From Saccharibacillus deserti (GTDB taxonomy: Bacteria; Bacillota; Bacilli; Paenibacillales; Paenibacillaceae), in assembly GCF_013618475.1 (NCBI RefSeq), contig NZ_JABJVN010000008.1:1-64000 (forward strand): a stretch of DNA of 64,000 nucleotides. The letters are read 5' to 3'. Positions within the stretch are counted from its first letter, which is position 1. The number at the start of each line of letters is the position of its first letter. This document shows positions 23,545 to 32,652 of the stretch, in pieces. The notes beneath the pieces are model-generated. The model saw nothing but the letters and a program-made list of their open reading frames with translations, made no database searches and had not been told where the DNA came from. A program made the position numbers and the translations under genes.

Positions 23545-26500
23545 TTATAAAGACTTCATCTTGGTCATGACTCGGACGGCAATATCCGCAGCTTCGGCCC
23601 GTGTAAACGTAGCTTTCGGGTCGAAGCGGTAAGTTGCCTTCTTTTGTCCTTCTTCCAGTTTATTCGCTTTTCCTTCCATGTACTTGCCTTTGGTTACGGC
23701 AAGAACGGCTCCTGCATAACTCGCGTTGATCGTCGTTGCATCCGTGAACGATTTTTCGAGTCCGGCTTTGGCTTTCTTGTTATCTGTAAGTTTAAGATTC
23801 ATCGCTCTTGCGATCATCATGGTCGCATCTTCGCGGCTGAGCGTATTGTAAGGCATGAATACCCTCGGGCCCGTACCACGGATGATCCCTTTACGTACAG
23901 CCGTCTCGATATACCGGTAATCCATGTACTGGTTCGTTACAGGTCCGACATCGTCAAAGGTACGCTTGGTGATGTCTTCATCGTAGTCGAGAGGAATATT
24001 GAGCATTTTGACCAGCATCGTTGCAAATTCTCCGCGTGTAATGACTTCGTTGACTCCGAATTCATTGGCGTCTTTTGCTTTCATGACGCCGCGGGACATA
24101 ATCACTTCTACGGATTCGCGCAGATCGGCTTGGGAGATGACATCGCCGTAGCTGTAGCGCAGACCGAATACCGCGTAGTACCCAAATCCGTCAAATGGAG
24201 CTGTAACCGTCTTGGCGGATTTGTTGACAGTCCCCCCCAGGTTGACCCATTCGTTCCCGTTCAATTTCCAGATGCCGAGGTTTCCGGCGGAAGCATTGAC
24301 CAGTTTCGGATCATACTTGATCGTGATGGTACCCGTTTGTGTCGGTTCCAGCCATTGTTTGGCCGAACGGCTTTCAAAACCGGGAGTCGTGTACGGCTGG
24401 TTGCCCGGAATGGTCTTGTAATCGTCGCTGGTCGCAGTCGAGGCGAAATATCCGGCGTCGGTCCAGTACAGACTGGAAGCATAACCGAAGTGCGGCTTCG
24501 GCACCATGCGGCTGACCATCGTACCGTTGGATTCCAACAGTTTCAGCTGGCCGTCGCGGTATCCGCCCTGGCCGTCGCTTACATTGACTTGATTGTAGAT
24601 TTTAAGCGTGCGTCCGTCGAGCGGACTTGCGATTCCGACCAGCAGTTCCTGTTTGTCGAACAAGCTGATTGTCGGGGACTGGCTGCCCGGCATCGGATTG
24701 ATTTCTCTAAGAAGCGTGCCTTTTGGAAGCGAAATTTGCAGATCGCCCTTGAAGAGCTTGAGCTTTCCGCCCGAAGGCATAACCGTGCTGTATTGTGCGC
24801 CCTGCACAATCTCGGAAGAGTAATTGATGTCGAACGAACCGTTTGTCTTGGTCGTTCCGGAAGTTACCGTAAATTTGATTGTGTTTTTGCCCGCTTTCAA
24901 GCCTGTCAAACGGCCGCGGAAAATGTCTTTCTCGCCTTTTTCCAAAGCCTGTTTGCCTACCAAGATGCTTGTTGCCCCTTCTGCCTGAATACTGACGTCA
25001 ATGAAGTTCTGCGTAATGACGCTCTCGTTCGGCAGTTTCGGGGACAAGATCGTATACGGACGAAGTTCGCGCGTTACGGTCAAAGTCTTGGAAGTCGTCG
25101 ATGTGCCTTTGCGGACATATACCGTTACTTTGAGATCACCTGTTGTCGGAAGGGCCAGGTCTTCAATAATGAAGCCGTTTACGGTTCCCGCTTTGGGGCT
25201 GATCTTCAGTTCTCCCGTAGACTGCGACCAGGAAGTTCCTGTTCCGCGGGTCAAACGGGTTTCTTTCTTGTTGCCATCCAAACGGATAATCATCTCGTCC
25301 GCCGTATCGGCCGGAGCGATCGAGTATTCCACGTCCATCGACAGTTCGTTGGTGGTGTACTGATCGGCTTCGCCCGGGATGAACAAAGCGTTATCCTGTT
25401 TCAGCGCATCGACCGGAAGCGGATGGAAGTTCTCGATTTGGATGCTGTCATTCTCGATAAAGAACAAATTCAACGTAGTCGTGATTTTCTTGCCGTCCGT
25501 TGTGCCCGACAGCGTCAGCGTGTTGGACCCCGGCGTCAGAGTCAGCGGGAATTCCTTCGAGTTGAGCGAGAAGGTTCCGTCAGTGGAAGTCACCGTTTTG
25601 GTGCGTCCGCTGTAGCCGACGGTGATCGTATTGGTATCGGACGTAAAGTTGATCAGGCGGCCCTGTACGGATTCGATTTCGTCCGCACTCGTAAAGACCT
25701 GTTCATTATAAAGGTTCGTTACCTGGATATACGGAGCCGACTGATAGTTGATCGGCACGGAGATCGAGTCGCTGCCGGATTCGAAGGTCAGCGTTTGACG
25801 TCCGCTTTTGAGTTTAGAGATTTGATAAATGTTATAGCTGGTGCCGCTTGCATCGGTAAACGGCTTATAGTTACTCGCGGGAATAGCAGTACCGTCGACT
25901 TTGATATTTACTGTAGCCGCATTGGCTATATCCACCGCAATCCAGAGCGGGAGTTCCGGTACGGAAACGTATGGCGTTGTTCCCGCATCAAAAGCCACTT
26001 TACTGCTGTAGGCACTGACGCTGCTGTCCGTGTTCGTTACTCCGTAAAGTTGGTAAATATTCTTGATGTAGGCATCGTTGGTTCCGCGAACTTTGAAATT
26101 CACAGTGGCCCGCTGTCCGTTTACGTTCAGGTCGATCTGATAGGCACCGGAATCCAGCGCCTGCAAACTGTCCGTTGTCTGGAAGCTGTAAATAACCAAC
26201 GACGTACCTACCGTATCTTTTTTGTTCAATGTGACTGTAGCTTCATTGAAATCCGGATACACTTGAGCTGCGCCGGAAACGATTTTGCTGAATGTGATCT
26301 TCCCGCTGATCGGACCGGTCGGCGCTCCTCCGGCCGGCATAGCCAGTACCACTTCACCGGAAATCTGCCCCGCCGGAGCACCGGATACGGTCGTATTCGG
26401 TTCGATCGAAGTCGTTCCGATACTCGTGTTGTAAACCTGTGCGTTCCCGTCGTAATAAACCAAGGTACGCGTTTCTGCATAAGAAGAAGTCGTGGACTTT

Positions 26501-27120
26501 ACCTCAAACGTCAGTTTATTCGATCCTTGTGTCAACGTAGGCGTCGCATAGAATGTTCCCGCCCCGCCGCTGAACATCGAGTTGCCGTTCAGCAGAACGT
26601 CTATCGCGTTCGGCGCTTCCACCGTAATGGAAGGCGTTTGCGAAGACACGACAAAAGGTACATTTTCCTGCGTATCATCGGCTCCAACTTTTACCGAAGA
26701 GAGGTTAGGCGCATCGATGAAAGTAACATAGGCCTGGTTGGAAACTTCCTGGCCGGTTGTCGTCGTCGCTTTAACCGTAATCCGGTTAAGTCCGGATTTC
26801 ACGCTGACTTGATAAAATTTGAATGTTTTGTTATCTCCTGTATCGGGTTGACGGTCGCCGCCGCTGCTGCTTCCTACAACTTTCTCTCCGACCATGGACT
26901 CGATTACATAAGTAATTGTAGAAGTATTTACATCTTGGAAAGTACCGATGATATCCACTTTGCCGTTCGCACTGTTTGTCGGCGCTTTCCGATCGGGGCT
27001 AAGGTTCGTTATCTTGAGGCTTCCCCCTGCAGCGGCTGCCGGATAGACCGGAAGCAGCGTGAAGATCAATACGACTGCCATCATTAAGCTCAGCAGAGAC
27101 TTAATGCCTTGTTTACCCAC
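23545..27120 (-). CDS. large surface protein with three C-terminal SLH domains
   Basis: An exported, wall-anchored protein of 1191 residues. The signal peptide runs from GKQGIKSLLSLMMAVVLIF to PAAAAGG. Many Ig/fibronectin-like beta domains follow, several with the pattern LTPGSNTLTLSGT or SGLNRITVKATT. Three SLH domains close the protein (last 200 residues: VITRGEFATMLVKML, LSREDATMMIARAM, FTRAEAADIAVRVM). The chosen start is GTG at 27120, with AAGGGGAG 8 nt upstream. A TTG at 27183 with GAGGGAG is also in frame and would give 1212 residues. Ligand or enzyme activity is unknown; no catalytic motif was seen. It lies directly downstream of tagO. Confidence 0.88.
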   Translation of the reverse strand: MGKQGIKSLLSLMMAVVLIFTLLPVYPAAAAGGSLKITNLSPDRKAPTNSANGKVDIIGTFQDVNTSTITYVIESMVGEKVVGSSSGGDRQPDTGDNKTFKFYQVSVKSGLNRITVKATTTTGQEVSNQAYVTFIDAPNLSSVKVGADDTQENVPFVVSSQTPSITVEAPNAIDVLLNGNSMFSGGAGTFYATPTLTQGSNKLTFEVKSTTSSYAETRTLVYYDGNAQVYNTSIGTTSIEPNTTVSGAPAGQISGEVVLAMPAGGAPTGPISGKITFSKIVSGAAQVYPDFNEATVTLNKKDTVGTSLVIYSFQTTDSLQALDSGAYQIDLNVNGQRATVNFKVRGTNDAYIKNIYQLYGVTNTDSSVSAYSSKVAFDAGTTPYVSVPELPLWIAVDIANAATVNIKVDGTAIPASNYKPFTDASGTSYNIYQISKLKSGRQTLTFESGSDSISVPINYQSAPYIQVTNLYNEQVFTSADEIESVQGRLINFTSDTNTITVGYSGRTKTVTSTDGTFSLNSKEFPLTLTPGSNTLTLSGTTDGKKITTTLNLFFIENDSIQIENFHPLPVDALKQDNALFIPGEADQYTTNELSMDVEYSIAPADTADEMIIRLDGNKKETRLTRGTGTSWSQSTGELKISPKAGTVNGFIIEDLALPTTGDLKVTVYVRKGTSTTSKTLTVTRELRPYTILSPKLPNESVITQNFIDVSIQAEGATSILVGKQALEKGEKDIFRGRLTGLKAGKNTIKFTVTSGTTKTNGSFDINYSSEIVQGAQYSTVMPSGGKLKLFKGDLQISLPKGTLLREINPMPGSQSPTISLFDKQELLVGIASPLDGRTLKIYNQVNVSDGQGGYRDGQLKLLESNGTMVSRMVPKPHFGYASSLYWTDAGYFASTATSDDYKTIPGNQPYTTPGFESRSAKQWLEPTQTGTITIKYDPKLVNASAGNLGIWKLNGNEWVNLGGTVNKSAKTVTAPFDGFGYYAVFGLRYSYGDVISQADLRESVEVIMSRGVMKAKDANEFGVNEVITRGEFATMLVKMLNIPLDYDEDITKRTFDDVGPVTNQYMDYRYIETAVRKGIIRGTGPRVFMPYNTLSREDATMMIARAMNLKLTDNKKAKAGLEKSFTDATTINASYAGAVLAVTKGKYMEGKANKLEEGQKKATYRFDPKATFTRAEAADIAVRVMTKMKSL

Positions 27121-27215
27121 GTGTACAGCTCCCCTTTTCGACGTACGTTCAGTGAACGCCGTGTTGTTGTTGCCATTCTCCAATGGATCTCCCTCATTTC
27201 CTGTTACTATGCGTC

Positions 27216-27221
27216 ATTATA
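27216..27221 (-). promoter_or_regulatory. -10 element for the 1191-residue SLH gene
   Basis: A perfect TATAAT on the minus strand about 30 bp before the upstream TTG start; no good -35 at 16-18 nt. It lies after the tagO terminator, so the gene must have its own promoter here. Confidence 0.5.
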
Positions 27222-27277
27222 TTTTTTATCGGCCAGGTCGACGCGATATGTTATAAAAACCCCTTAATTTATGAATT

Positions 27278-27323
27278 AAAAAAGCCTCACTCCATCGATT
27301 GAACGATGAAGTAAGGCTTTTTC
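27278..27323. terminator. bidirectional terminator after tagO
   Basis: AAAAAGCCT(c)ACT(c)CATCG and CGATG(a)AGTAAGGCTTTTT form a stem of about 17 pairs with T-runs on either strand, 15 bp after the tagO stop. Confidence 0.9.
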
Positions 27324-27337
27324 GCTTAAACATTCGC

Positions 27338-28459
27338 TTAAGGTTCCGTGCGGTCTTCCGGTTTGACCCGCAGCCGGGAAAGGAACTGCAGAACGGGCCG
27401 CTTGGTCTGTCCGACCAGCCCGATGACCTCCGCGCCGATCTGCATAAAGAACATCATCACGCAGATGACGACGAAAGTCACCCAGTTTGCCTCGAACATG
27501 GCCGAAGCCGATTGAATGACGGCCAGGACTCCGAAAAATGCCGCGATTCCATAGATAATCAGCACCGTCTGGCGATGGCTGAATCCGAGTTCGCGCAGGC
27601 AGTGATGGAGGTGGCCTTTGTCCGGCGCAAAAATCGGCTTCTTCTGAAGCTTGCGGCGCACAATTGCGAAGAAGGTATCCGACAGCGGCACGCCGATAAT
27701 GATTAGCGGCGTGATGAAGGACAATACGGCGATCTGTTTAAAACCGAGCAGCGAAAGCATGGCCAGACTGAATCCCAGGAATAAGGAGCCCGTATCGCCC
27801 ATGAAGATCTTGGCCGGATGGAAATTGAAGAACAGAAATCCGATAATCCCGCCGAGCAGCAGCAGACAGAGCAGAGCAACGAGCAGATTGCCGTTGATCA
27901 GTGCCATCACCAGGATCGTACCGATCGCGATACCGGATACACCCGCTGCCAAGCCGTCCAGACCGTCAATCAGGTTGACCGCATTCGTCACGCCGACAAT
28001 CCAGAAGATGGTCAGCGGAATGGCGATCCAATTTTCAAGCGAAGAATAAGCATCCATAAAAGGGATATTCACGAAATTGACTTTGATATCGAATCCGAAT
28101 ACGACGACAGAAGCCGCGGCGATCTGAATAAGAAATTTGAGTTTGGCGTTCAAATCGAAACGATCGTCCAGGGCGCCGGTCAGTACGATGATCGCACCGC
28201 CCGCAAGGAAGGCTTTGATGAAGTTCCCGTCTCGCTGCGACAATTCGAACGGTAGAAAAGGCATGACGGCCAGCAGCGCGATGACAAAAGCGAGAAAAAT
28301 CCCGAGTCCGCCAAGTCTTGGCATGATGCGCGTATGCACTTTACGGGCGTTCGGTACGTCTACGGCTCCCACCTTAATGGCGAAGCGTTTGACCAACGGC
28401 GTCAGACCGAGAGCCAATCCGAGCGCAAGTACGAAACCGAGAATATAGACGATGAACAT
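27338..28459 (-). CDS. tagO: undecaprenyl-phosphate GlcNAc-1-phosphate transferase (TagO/WecA type)
   Basis: A 373-residue polytopic membrane enzyme that starts wall polymer synthesis by moving GlcNAc-1-P from UDP-GlcNAc to undecaprenyl phosphate. Family motifs are GALDDRFDL (Asp pair), NAVNLIDGLDGLAAG and FMGDTGSLFLGF, separated by about ten hydrophobic helices. A His-rich cytoplasmic loop, DKGHLHHCL, is also conserved. GGAGGT precedes the ATG. It follows tagA and csaB, so it most likely primes the secondary cell-wall polymer that SLH proteins bind; it may also prime teichoic acid. Confidence 0.94.
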   Translation of the reverse strand: MFIVYILGFVLALGLALGLTPLVKRFAIKVGAVDVPNARKVHTRIMPRLGGLGIFLAFVIALLAVMPFLPFELSQRDGNFIKAFLAGGAIIVLTGALDDRFDLNAKLKFLIQIAAASVVVFGFDIKVNFVNIPFMDAYSSLENWIAIPLTIFWIVGVTNAVNLIDGLDGLAAGVSGIAIGTILVMALINGNLLVALLCLLLLGGIIGFLFFNFHPAKIFMGDTGSLFLGFSLAMLSLLGFKQIAVLSFITPLIIIGVPLSDTFFAIVRRKLQKKPIFAPDKGHLHHCLRELGFSHRQTVLIIYGIAAFFGVLAVIQSASAMFEANWVTFVVICVMMFFMQIGAEVIGLVGQTKRPVLQFLSRLRVKPEDRTEP

Positions 28460-28497
28460 AATTGTCTCAAACCTCCAATGTGTTTCAACCGGGAATC

Positions 28498-28503
28498 ATT
28501 ATA
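28498..28503 (-). promoter_or_regulatory. possible -10 element of tagO
   Basis: The minus strand reads TATAAT 39 bp before the tagO start in the 101-bp gap after tagA. No matching -35 is seen in the GC-rich stretch upstream. Confidence 0.35.
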
Positions 28504-28560
28504 CCGCGCCCCGCGGCCGAATACCAGCACGAATATACGGATTCATCCGTAGTTCCCTGC

Positions 28561-29328
28561 TTATTTGACGCTTTTTTTCATTTTTTTGATTTTTTGCATG
28601 AACCGCGGCAGTGCCATCATGCGCGGCAGACGCGAAGGTTCCTTGGCCAAACGATAGAACCATTCCAGTCTCATCTTCTGCATGAAGACCGGAGCGCGTT
28701 TCGTTTTGCCGGAAATGACATCGAAACTTCCACCTACTCCCATGATGACCGCAGCTCCAAGTTCATGCTTGTGGCGGGCAATCCAGGGTTCCTGCGTCTT
28801 GGCGTCCCTTGCGACAAACAGCAGATCGGGATTGGCTTGGCGAATATTCCCGATGACTTCGGCATTCTCCGATTCTCCGAAGTAACCGTTGCGGACGCCC
28901 ACGATTCGAACTTTCGGATATTGTTTCTGTAACCGGCTGGCCGCTTCCTGAACCACTTCTTCCGCCGCGCCAAGCAAATAAGCGGTCCATCCCAACTGCT
29001 CGCCTCGCTTCATCAGTTCGTGCAGCAGATCGAAGCCGGCGACGCGTTCGGCGACCGGATCCCCGAGTTCTTCCGCCGCCCAGACTACCCCCGCACCGTC
29101 CGGTACGATCAGTTCGGCTTCACGCATGGCCCGCATATTCTCTTCACTTTCGAGTGCGGCCATAATCATGATAGGGTTTGCGGTAATGACCTGATGCGGT
29201 TTGCCGGAAGCCACGGCGCGTTCGAGAACCTCTACGGTTCCCGCCATATCCAACTTCGACACATTCACTCCAAGGATTCGGGTAACCGGCACCTGTCCGA
29301 TTCCATCCTCACGCTGGGTTTGACTCAT
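28561..29328 (-). CDS. tagA: WecG/TagA/CpsF glycosyltransferase (ManNAc transferase type)
   Basis: A 255-residue membrane-associated glycosyltransferase (GT26). It is expected to add ManNAc from UDP-ManNAc to lipid-linked GlcNAc, the linkage step of teichoic acid and of Paenibacillus wall polymer. Visible motifs are QVITANPIMIMAALES, LIVPDGAGVVWAA and LFVARDAKTQEPWI. The basic C-terminal tail (KIKKMKKSVK) is the membrane-binding appendage of this family. AAGGATG lies before the ATG, and the gene starts 9 bp after the csaB stop. Its donor would come from mnaA at 48292-49464. Confidence 0.94.
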   Translation of the reverse strand: MSQTQREDGIGQVPVTRILGVNVSKLDMAGTVEVLERAVASGKPHQVITANPIMIMAALESEENMRAMREAELIVPDGAGVVWAAEELGDPVAERVAGFDLLHELMKRGEQLGWTAYLLGAAEEVVQEAASRLQKQYPKVRIVGVRNGYFGESENAEVIGNIRQANPDLLFVARDAKTQEPWIARHKHELGAAVIMGVGGSFDVISGKTKRAPVFMQKMRLEWFYRLAKEPSRLPRMMALPRFMQKIKKMKKSVK

Positions 29329-29337
29329 AGGTTTCGC

Positions 29338-30465
29338 TCATCCTTTTTGTGCAAAATATTCGGCGATCGCCCGCGCGGGACGAGCCGCTTCCGCCTGCAG
29401 CGCGGCAATCAGCGGCTCCCGGTCCATTTTCCAGCTCTCGGCCTCATCCAGCAGATGGGCCAATTCTTCGGACAACCGTTCGGGACGAACTTCTTCGCTC
29501 GTACCGATCGCTTTAACCTTCAGACGGCTCAAGAAATTATCGATTTTCGGATCGTACGAGATACCTGCCAGCGGCACACGCTGCGATGCGGCATAAATCA
29601 GGCTGTGCAGACGCATTCCGACAAGCGCCGAACAGCGGCCGACTTCGAGCAGCATCGCCTGCGGATCTTCCGTCTGGCGCGTTGTAATCTTGGAGCCGAG
29701 CGAAGCGACGTCGCCCATACGCTCAATCACGTAGTTGGAAGCCGCTTCATCATCCGGCAGATGGAAAGGCAGGAAACAAAAATGGACATTCCGGCTCTCT
29801 GCCAATTTGCGAAGGCCTTCGGCGATTCCCGAAAGCTCGGCGCGGTCCGAATTCCAAAACCGGACCGAGACCCCGATCTTCGGCAGATCTCCCGGTTTTT
29901 CGGCGGGGAATTTCGAAACGGCGCCTGTCGGAAGCGGCAGTCCCATGACCGGATCCGGAACCACTTCGATGCGTTTGCCGTCCATTCGCATGGATTGCAG
30001 CAGCTGCGCCGACTCCTGATCGCGAACCGAGATATAATGGCTGCGTTTGAAAGCACCGTGAATCAGGGGATAAAAAAGCTTGCGGCTGACCGGGCCTACC
30101 CCCTGCGCATAGATGAAGACCGGTTTGCCGATCCATTGAGCCAATCGGATAATGCCGACGTAATAAGGAATTGTTTTCGAGCTGGTCGCATCCTGCAGTA
30201 GGCTTCCGCCGCCGCTGATCAACCCGTCGCTTTCCCGAATGGCCTGGCGTACTTCCTTCATGCTCATCCGGTGTACCGCTTTGACGCCGTATATGCCCGA
30301 AGTCCAGGAAGGGTCCCCGGACAGGACAATCGGTTCAAACGCGATACCGCTTCTTTTTCCTTCTTGCTCCAAAGCGGTCAGAATCGACTTGAGTACCGCT
30401 TCATCCCCACTGTTGCGGAATCCGTAGTAGCCCGAGATTACAATTTTGCGAGCAGCGGCGACCAT
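29338..30465 (-). CDS. csaB: polysaccharide pyruvyl transferase CsaB
   Basis: An enzyme of about 375 residues that transfers pyruvate from PEP as a ketal onto ManNAc of the secondary cell-wall polymer, creating the epitope bound by SLH domains. The family start IVISGYYGFRNSGDEAVL, then LISGGGSLLQD, YAQGVGPV and CSALVGMRLHSLIYA are all present. The ATG at 30465 has AAAGGTG 9-10 nt upstream. An earlier ATG at 30495 lacks a ribosome site. The start lies within the 3' end of the upstream gene (overlap about 28 bp). It is tightly linked to tagA. Confidence 0.94.
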   Translation of the reverse strand: MVAAARKIVISGYYGFRNSGDEAVLKSILTALEQEGKRSGIAFEPIVLSGDPSWTSGIYGVKAVHRMSMKEVRQAIRESDGLISGGGSLLQDATSSKTIPYYVGIIRLAQWIGKPVFIYAQGVGPVSRKLFYPLIHGAFKRSHYISVRDQESAQLLQSMRMDGKRIEVVPDPVMGLPLPTGAVSKFPAEKPGDLPKIGVSVRFWNSDRAELSGIAEGLRKLAESRNVHFCFLPFHLPDDEAASNYVIERMGDVASLGSKITTRQTEDPQAMLLEVGRCSALVGMRLHSLIYAASQRVPLAGISYDPKIDNFLSRLKVKAIGTSEEVRPERLSEELAHLLDEAESWKMDREPLIAALQAEAARPARAIAEYFAQKG

Positions 30466-32456
30466 TTCTTCCAACACCTTTCGATGATTTGCCATACGAG
30501 CACAAAGGCAAGAGCGACAATAATGCCGAGTCCCATGCCGAGCAGGTCGCGGACCAACGAGATCCAGACCGGCGTATGAATATGTGCGAACGTATCAACC
30601 ATGGAGAGCTGGCCGATAGACGCAATAATCATAATGTAGATCGCATGACGATATTTCAGAGCGATAAATACTCCGGCAATAAAGATCGGATGTCCCATCA
30701 GGAACTCTTTGAAGCGCGGCCGAACACCTACCGTATTTTCAAGCAGGGTACGGAACGTTTTCTCAAGTCCGCTGGCGCTGCCGCTGTTGCCTGTGCGGGA
30801 CAGATAGTACCAGCCGGCAACGGCCGCGACCAGAGCGATGGCTACCATAGCGAACGTAATCGGCATGCGCATAATCTTGCCGACGCTTCCGAAAGCCGAG
30901 TTTTTACGATAGAAGAACACATACAGAGCCGTCAGCGCGATCGGTGCCAAGTGCAGCAGACTGACTCCCCGGAACTGATCGAGTACCAACTGATAGGTGA
31001 CGTGGTTCAAGAGCGCGATAATAAAAGGAACTGCGATCAAAGCCATGGCACTTGTACGAAGGAACAGCAGGATGCTGTGCGTCAATCGTCTGCCCACGCT
31101 AAAGTTCCGTCCGTTCTCATGGAGACGGTCGATTTTGCGTATCGCGAACACCATCGCGATCGTCGGAGCGCTGATGGCCGCAAACAAAGCCAGGGCTTGT
31201 TCCATGATATGCGGACGGAGCACATACAGCCCAACGGCTCCGATCAATCCCGCTACAAAAGAAAGCAGCGTAAGCGGAGGAACAAAAATCGATACGAGCA
31301 GCGCAATCAGGGCAACTGCACCGAGGATGGAGATCCAGCGGAAATAGTTCTGTCCGGCCATTTCGGCCACTTCGAACGAAGACGCCGTTCCCATCTCGAA
31401 ACCGTAATTCTGAATACGCTGGATCGCGCCTTCCGGTCCTTCCAGACTTTCGACGATATTCTCGAGCGTGTCGGTAATCCGGCCTTCGACACTATTCGTC
31501 TGTACCGCCGTATGGATGAACATCATACGAATATTCCGGTCTTTCGCCGCAAGTGCGAAACGATCGGAGAGAATTTCCGGATCCAGGGCCGAGTCTCGTC
31601 CGCTGAGCGAATACAGACGGGCCACATTATAATTGGTTTCCTTGGCCAGCGTCTCGAAACCGCGCTGTGCGCCCCGCAGATTCTCGATCGCGGCAATGCC
31701 GATTCCGCGTTCGTTGAGAAGTTCCGCAAAATGATCCAGATGCCGCTCATCCGGTTCTTCCGCATATCCCGGCACTTCTTCGCCTTCGAACAAGATGCGG
31801 TCAACGCCCATCGCTTTGAAGCGATCCAGCAGAGACGCAAGCGCCTCCTCGTTGTAAACCGAGCTGTTACCCAGACGCGGAAGCAGTTGGAATCCGGCCG
31901 CTTCGATCTGCTTCATGGAGATTGGATCCGGCTCCATCGGTTTCAATACGGCATTTTGCAGCGGAGTCGCAATCTTCAGACCGTTTCGATCGTTAAACGT
32001 CCAATCTTCGACCGCGATTTCCTGGCTGTCAAAAGCGCTGCGAATGATCGGTTCGATCTGCTGCTGGGATTCCGCATCCGTAAACAGCAAGTATGTAGCA
32101 TTTTCGTTGGCCGTCAGTATCTTGCCGGTCAGACGGGCCATATCCTGCTCGCTGTATACGGTGATTCTGCGAGCGTTGGACAGTTCGGTCAGGGTTGCTT
32201 CGTAGACCGCCATGGTATGAATCCCGGCATCTTTCAATACGTTAAGCTGCTCTTTGATAAATGCGTTGGGATTTCCTTGATAAGACGAAAGTTGAATCAG
32301 ATCCCGGTAATCGAAAACCATTTCCACATTTTTGGACGTTCCTTCTGTCCGGATCCGATCATAAGCCACCGGGAGAGATGCGACGATCCCCAAAATCACC
32401 AGAATCCATAATCCTTTTACTGCAGCCTTATTCCACTGCCGCCATTTCTGACTCAA
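30438..32456 (-). CDS. DUF5693 polytopic membrane protein
   Basis: A 672-residue integral membrane protein of unknown function. One N-terminal helix (VKGLWILVILGIVASLPV) is followed by an extracytoplasmic domain of about 330 residues. That domain has repeated alpha/beta character (LIQLSSYQG, HTMAVYEATLTEL, MGVDRILFEGEEV), suggesting a barrel. About eight membrane helices occupy the C-terminal half. The best start is TTG at 32456, which has AAGGAGGT 9 nt upstream, rather than ATG 32495. In Paenibacillaceae this family is typically found next to csaB; a role in wall polymer or S-layer assembly is an inference from position only. Confidence 0.8.
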   Translation of the reverse strand: MSQKWRQWNKAAVKGLWILVILGIVASLPVAYDRIRTEGTSKNVEMVFDYRDLIQLSSYQGNPNAFIKEQLNVLKDAGIHTMAVYEATLTELSNARRITVYSEQDMARLTGKILTANENATYLLFTDAESQQQIEPIIRSAFDSQEIAVEDWTFNDRNGLKIATPLQNAVLKPMEPDPISMKQIEAAGFQLLPRLGNSSVYNEEALASLLDRFKAMGVDRILFEGEEVPGYAEEPDERHLDHFAELLNERGIGIAAIENLRGAQRGFETLAKETNYNVARLYSLSGRDSALDPEILSDRFALAAKDRNIRMMFIHTAVQTNSVEGRITDTLENIVESLEGPEGAIQRIQNYGFEMGTASSFEVAEMAGQNYFRWISILGAVALIALLVSIFVPPLTLLSFVAGLIGAVGLYVLRPHIMEQALALFAAISAPTIAMVFAIRKIDRLHENGRNFSVGRRLTHSILLFLRTSAMALIAVPFIIALLNHVTYQLVLDQFRGVSLLHLAPIALTALYVFFYRKNSAFGSVGKIMRMPITFAMVAIALVAAVAGWYYLSRTGNSGSASGLEKTFRTLLENTVGVRPRFKEFLMGHPIFIAGVFIALKYRHAIYIMIIASIGQLSMVDTFAHIHTPVWISLVRDLLGMGLGIIVALAFVLVWQIIERCWKKWSPLLAKL

Positions 32457-32473
32457 GTTCGATATACCTCCTT

Positions 32474-32493
32474 GCCGGGCGTTAAATCCCGGC
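32474..32493 (-). repeat. hairpin just upstream of the DUF5693 ribosome site
   Basis: The minus strand reads GCCGGG-ATTTAACG-CCCGGC immediately before AAGGAGGT. It may hold the ribosome site open or mark the mRNA 5' end. Confidence 0.4.
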
Positions 32494-32517
32494 ATTGTTC
32501 AAGTTGATAAGTCAGAC

Positions 32518-32562
32518 GCCTCCTGCCGAAACGCGCCGCTTCGGCGCGCTTCGGCAAGAGGC
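32518..32562. repeat. long GC-rich imperfect inverted repeat between pgcA and DUF5693
   Basis: Arms of 20 bases (GCCTCtTGCCGAagCGCGCC and partner) with 2-3 mismatches flank the 5-nt loop GAAGC. There is no T-run. It may work as a Rho-independent pause, an mRNA end or a protein site. Confidence 0.6.
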
Positions 32563-32652
32563 ATCGTCGGGACTTCCGGAAATCCGGCCGCTTCCCTACA
32601 AATTCCGGAGTGCGGCCGGGCTGATATCAACTGCCAAACAGAATCATAGAGT

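Noticed and set aside
23644-27087. Plus-strand open frame of about 1147 codons across the 1191-residue SLH gene
   Set aside because: Antisense shadow of a biased gene; composition (Arg, Phe, Val) is not protein-like and no start signal was found.
30489-32411. Plus-strand open frame of 640 codons opposite the DUF5693 gene
   Set aside because: Shadow of the membrane protein gene; Arg/His/Gln-rich composition and no ribosome site.
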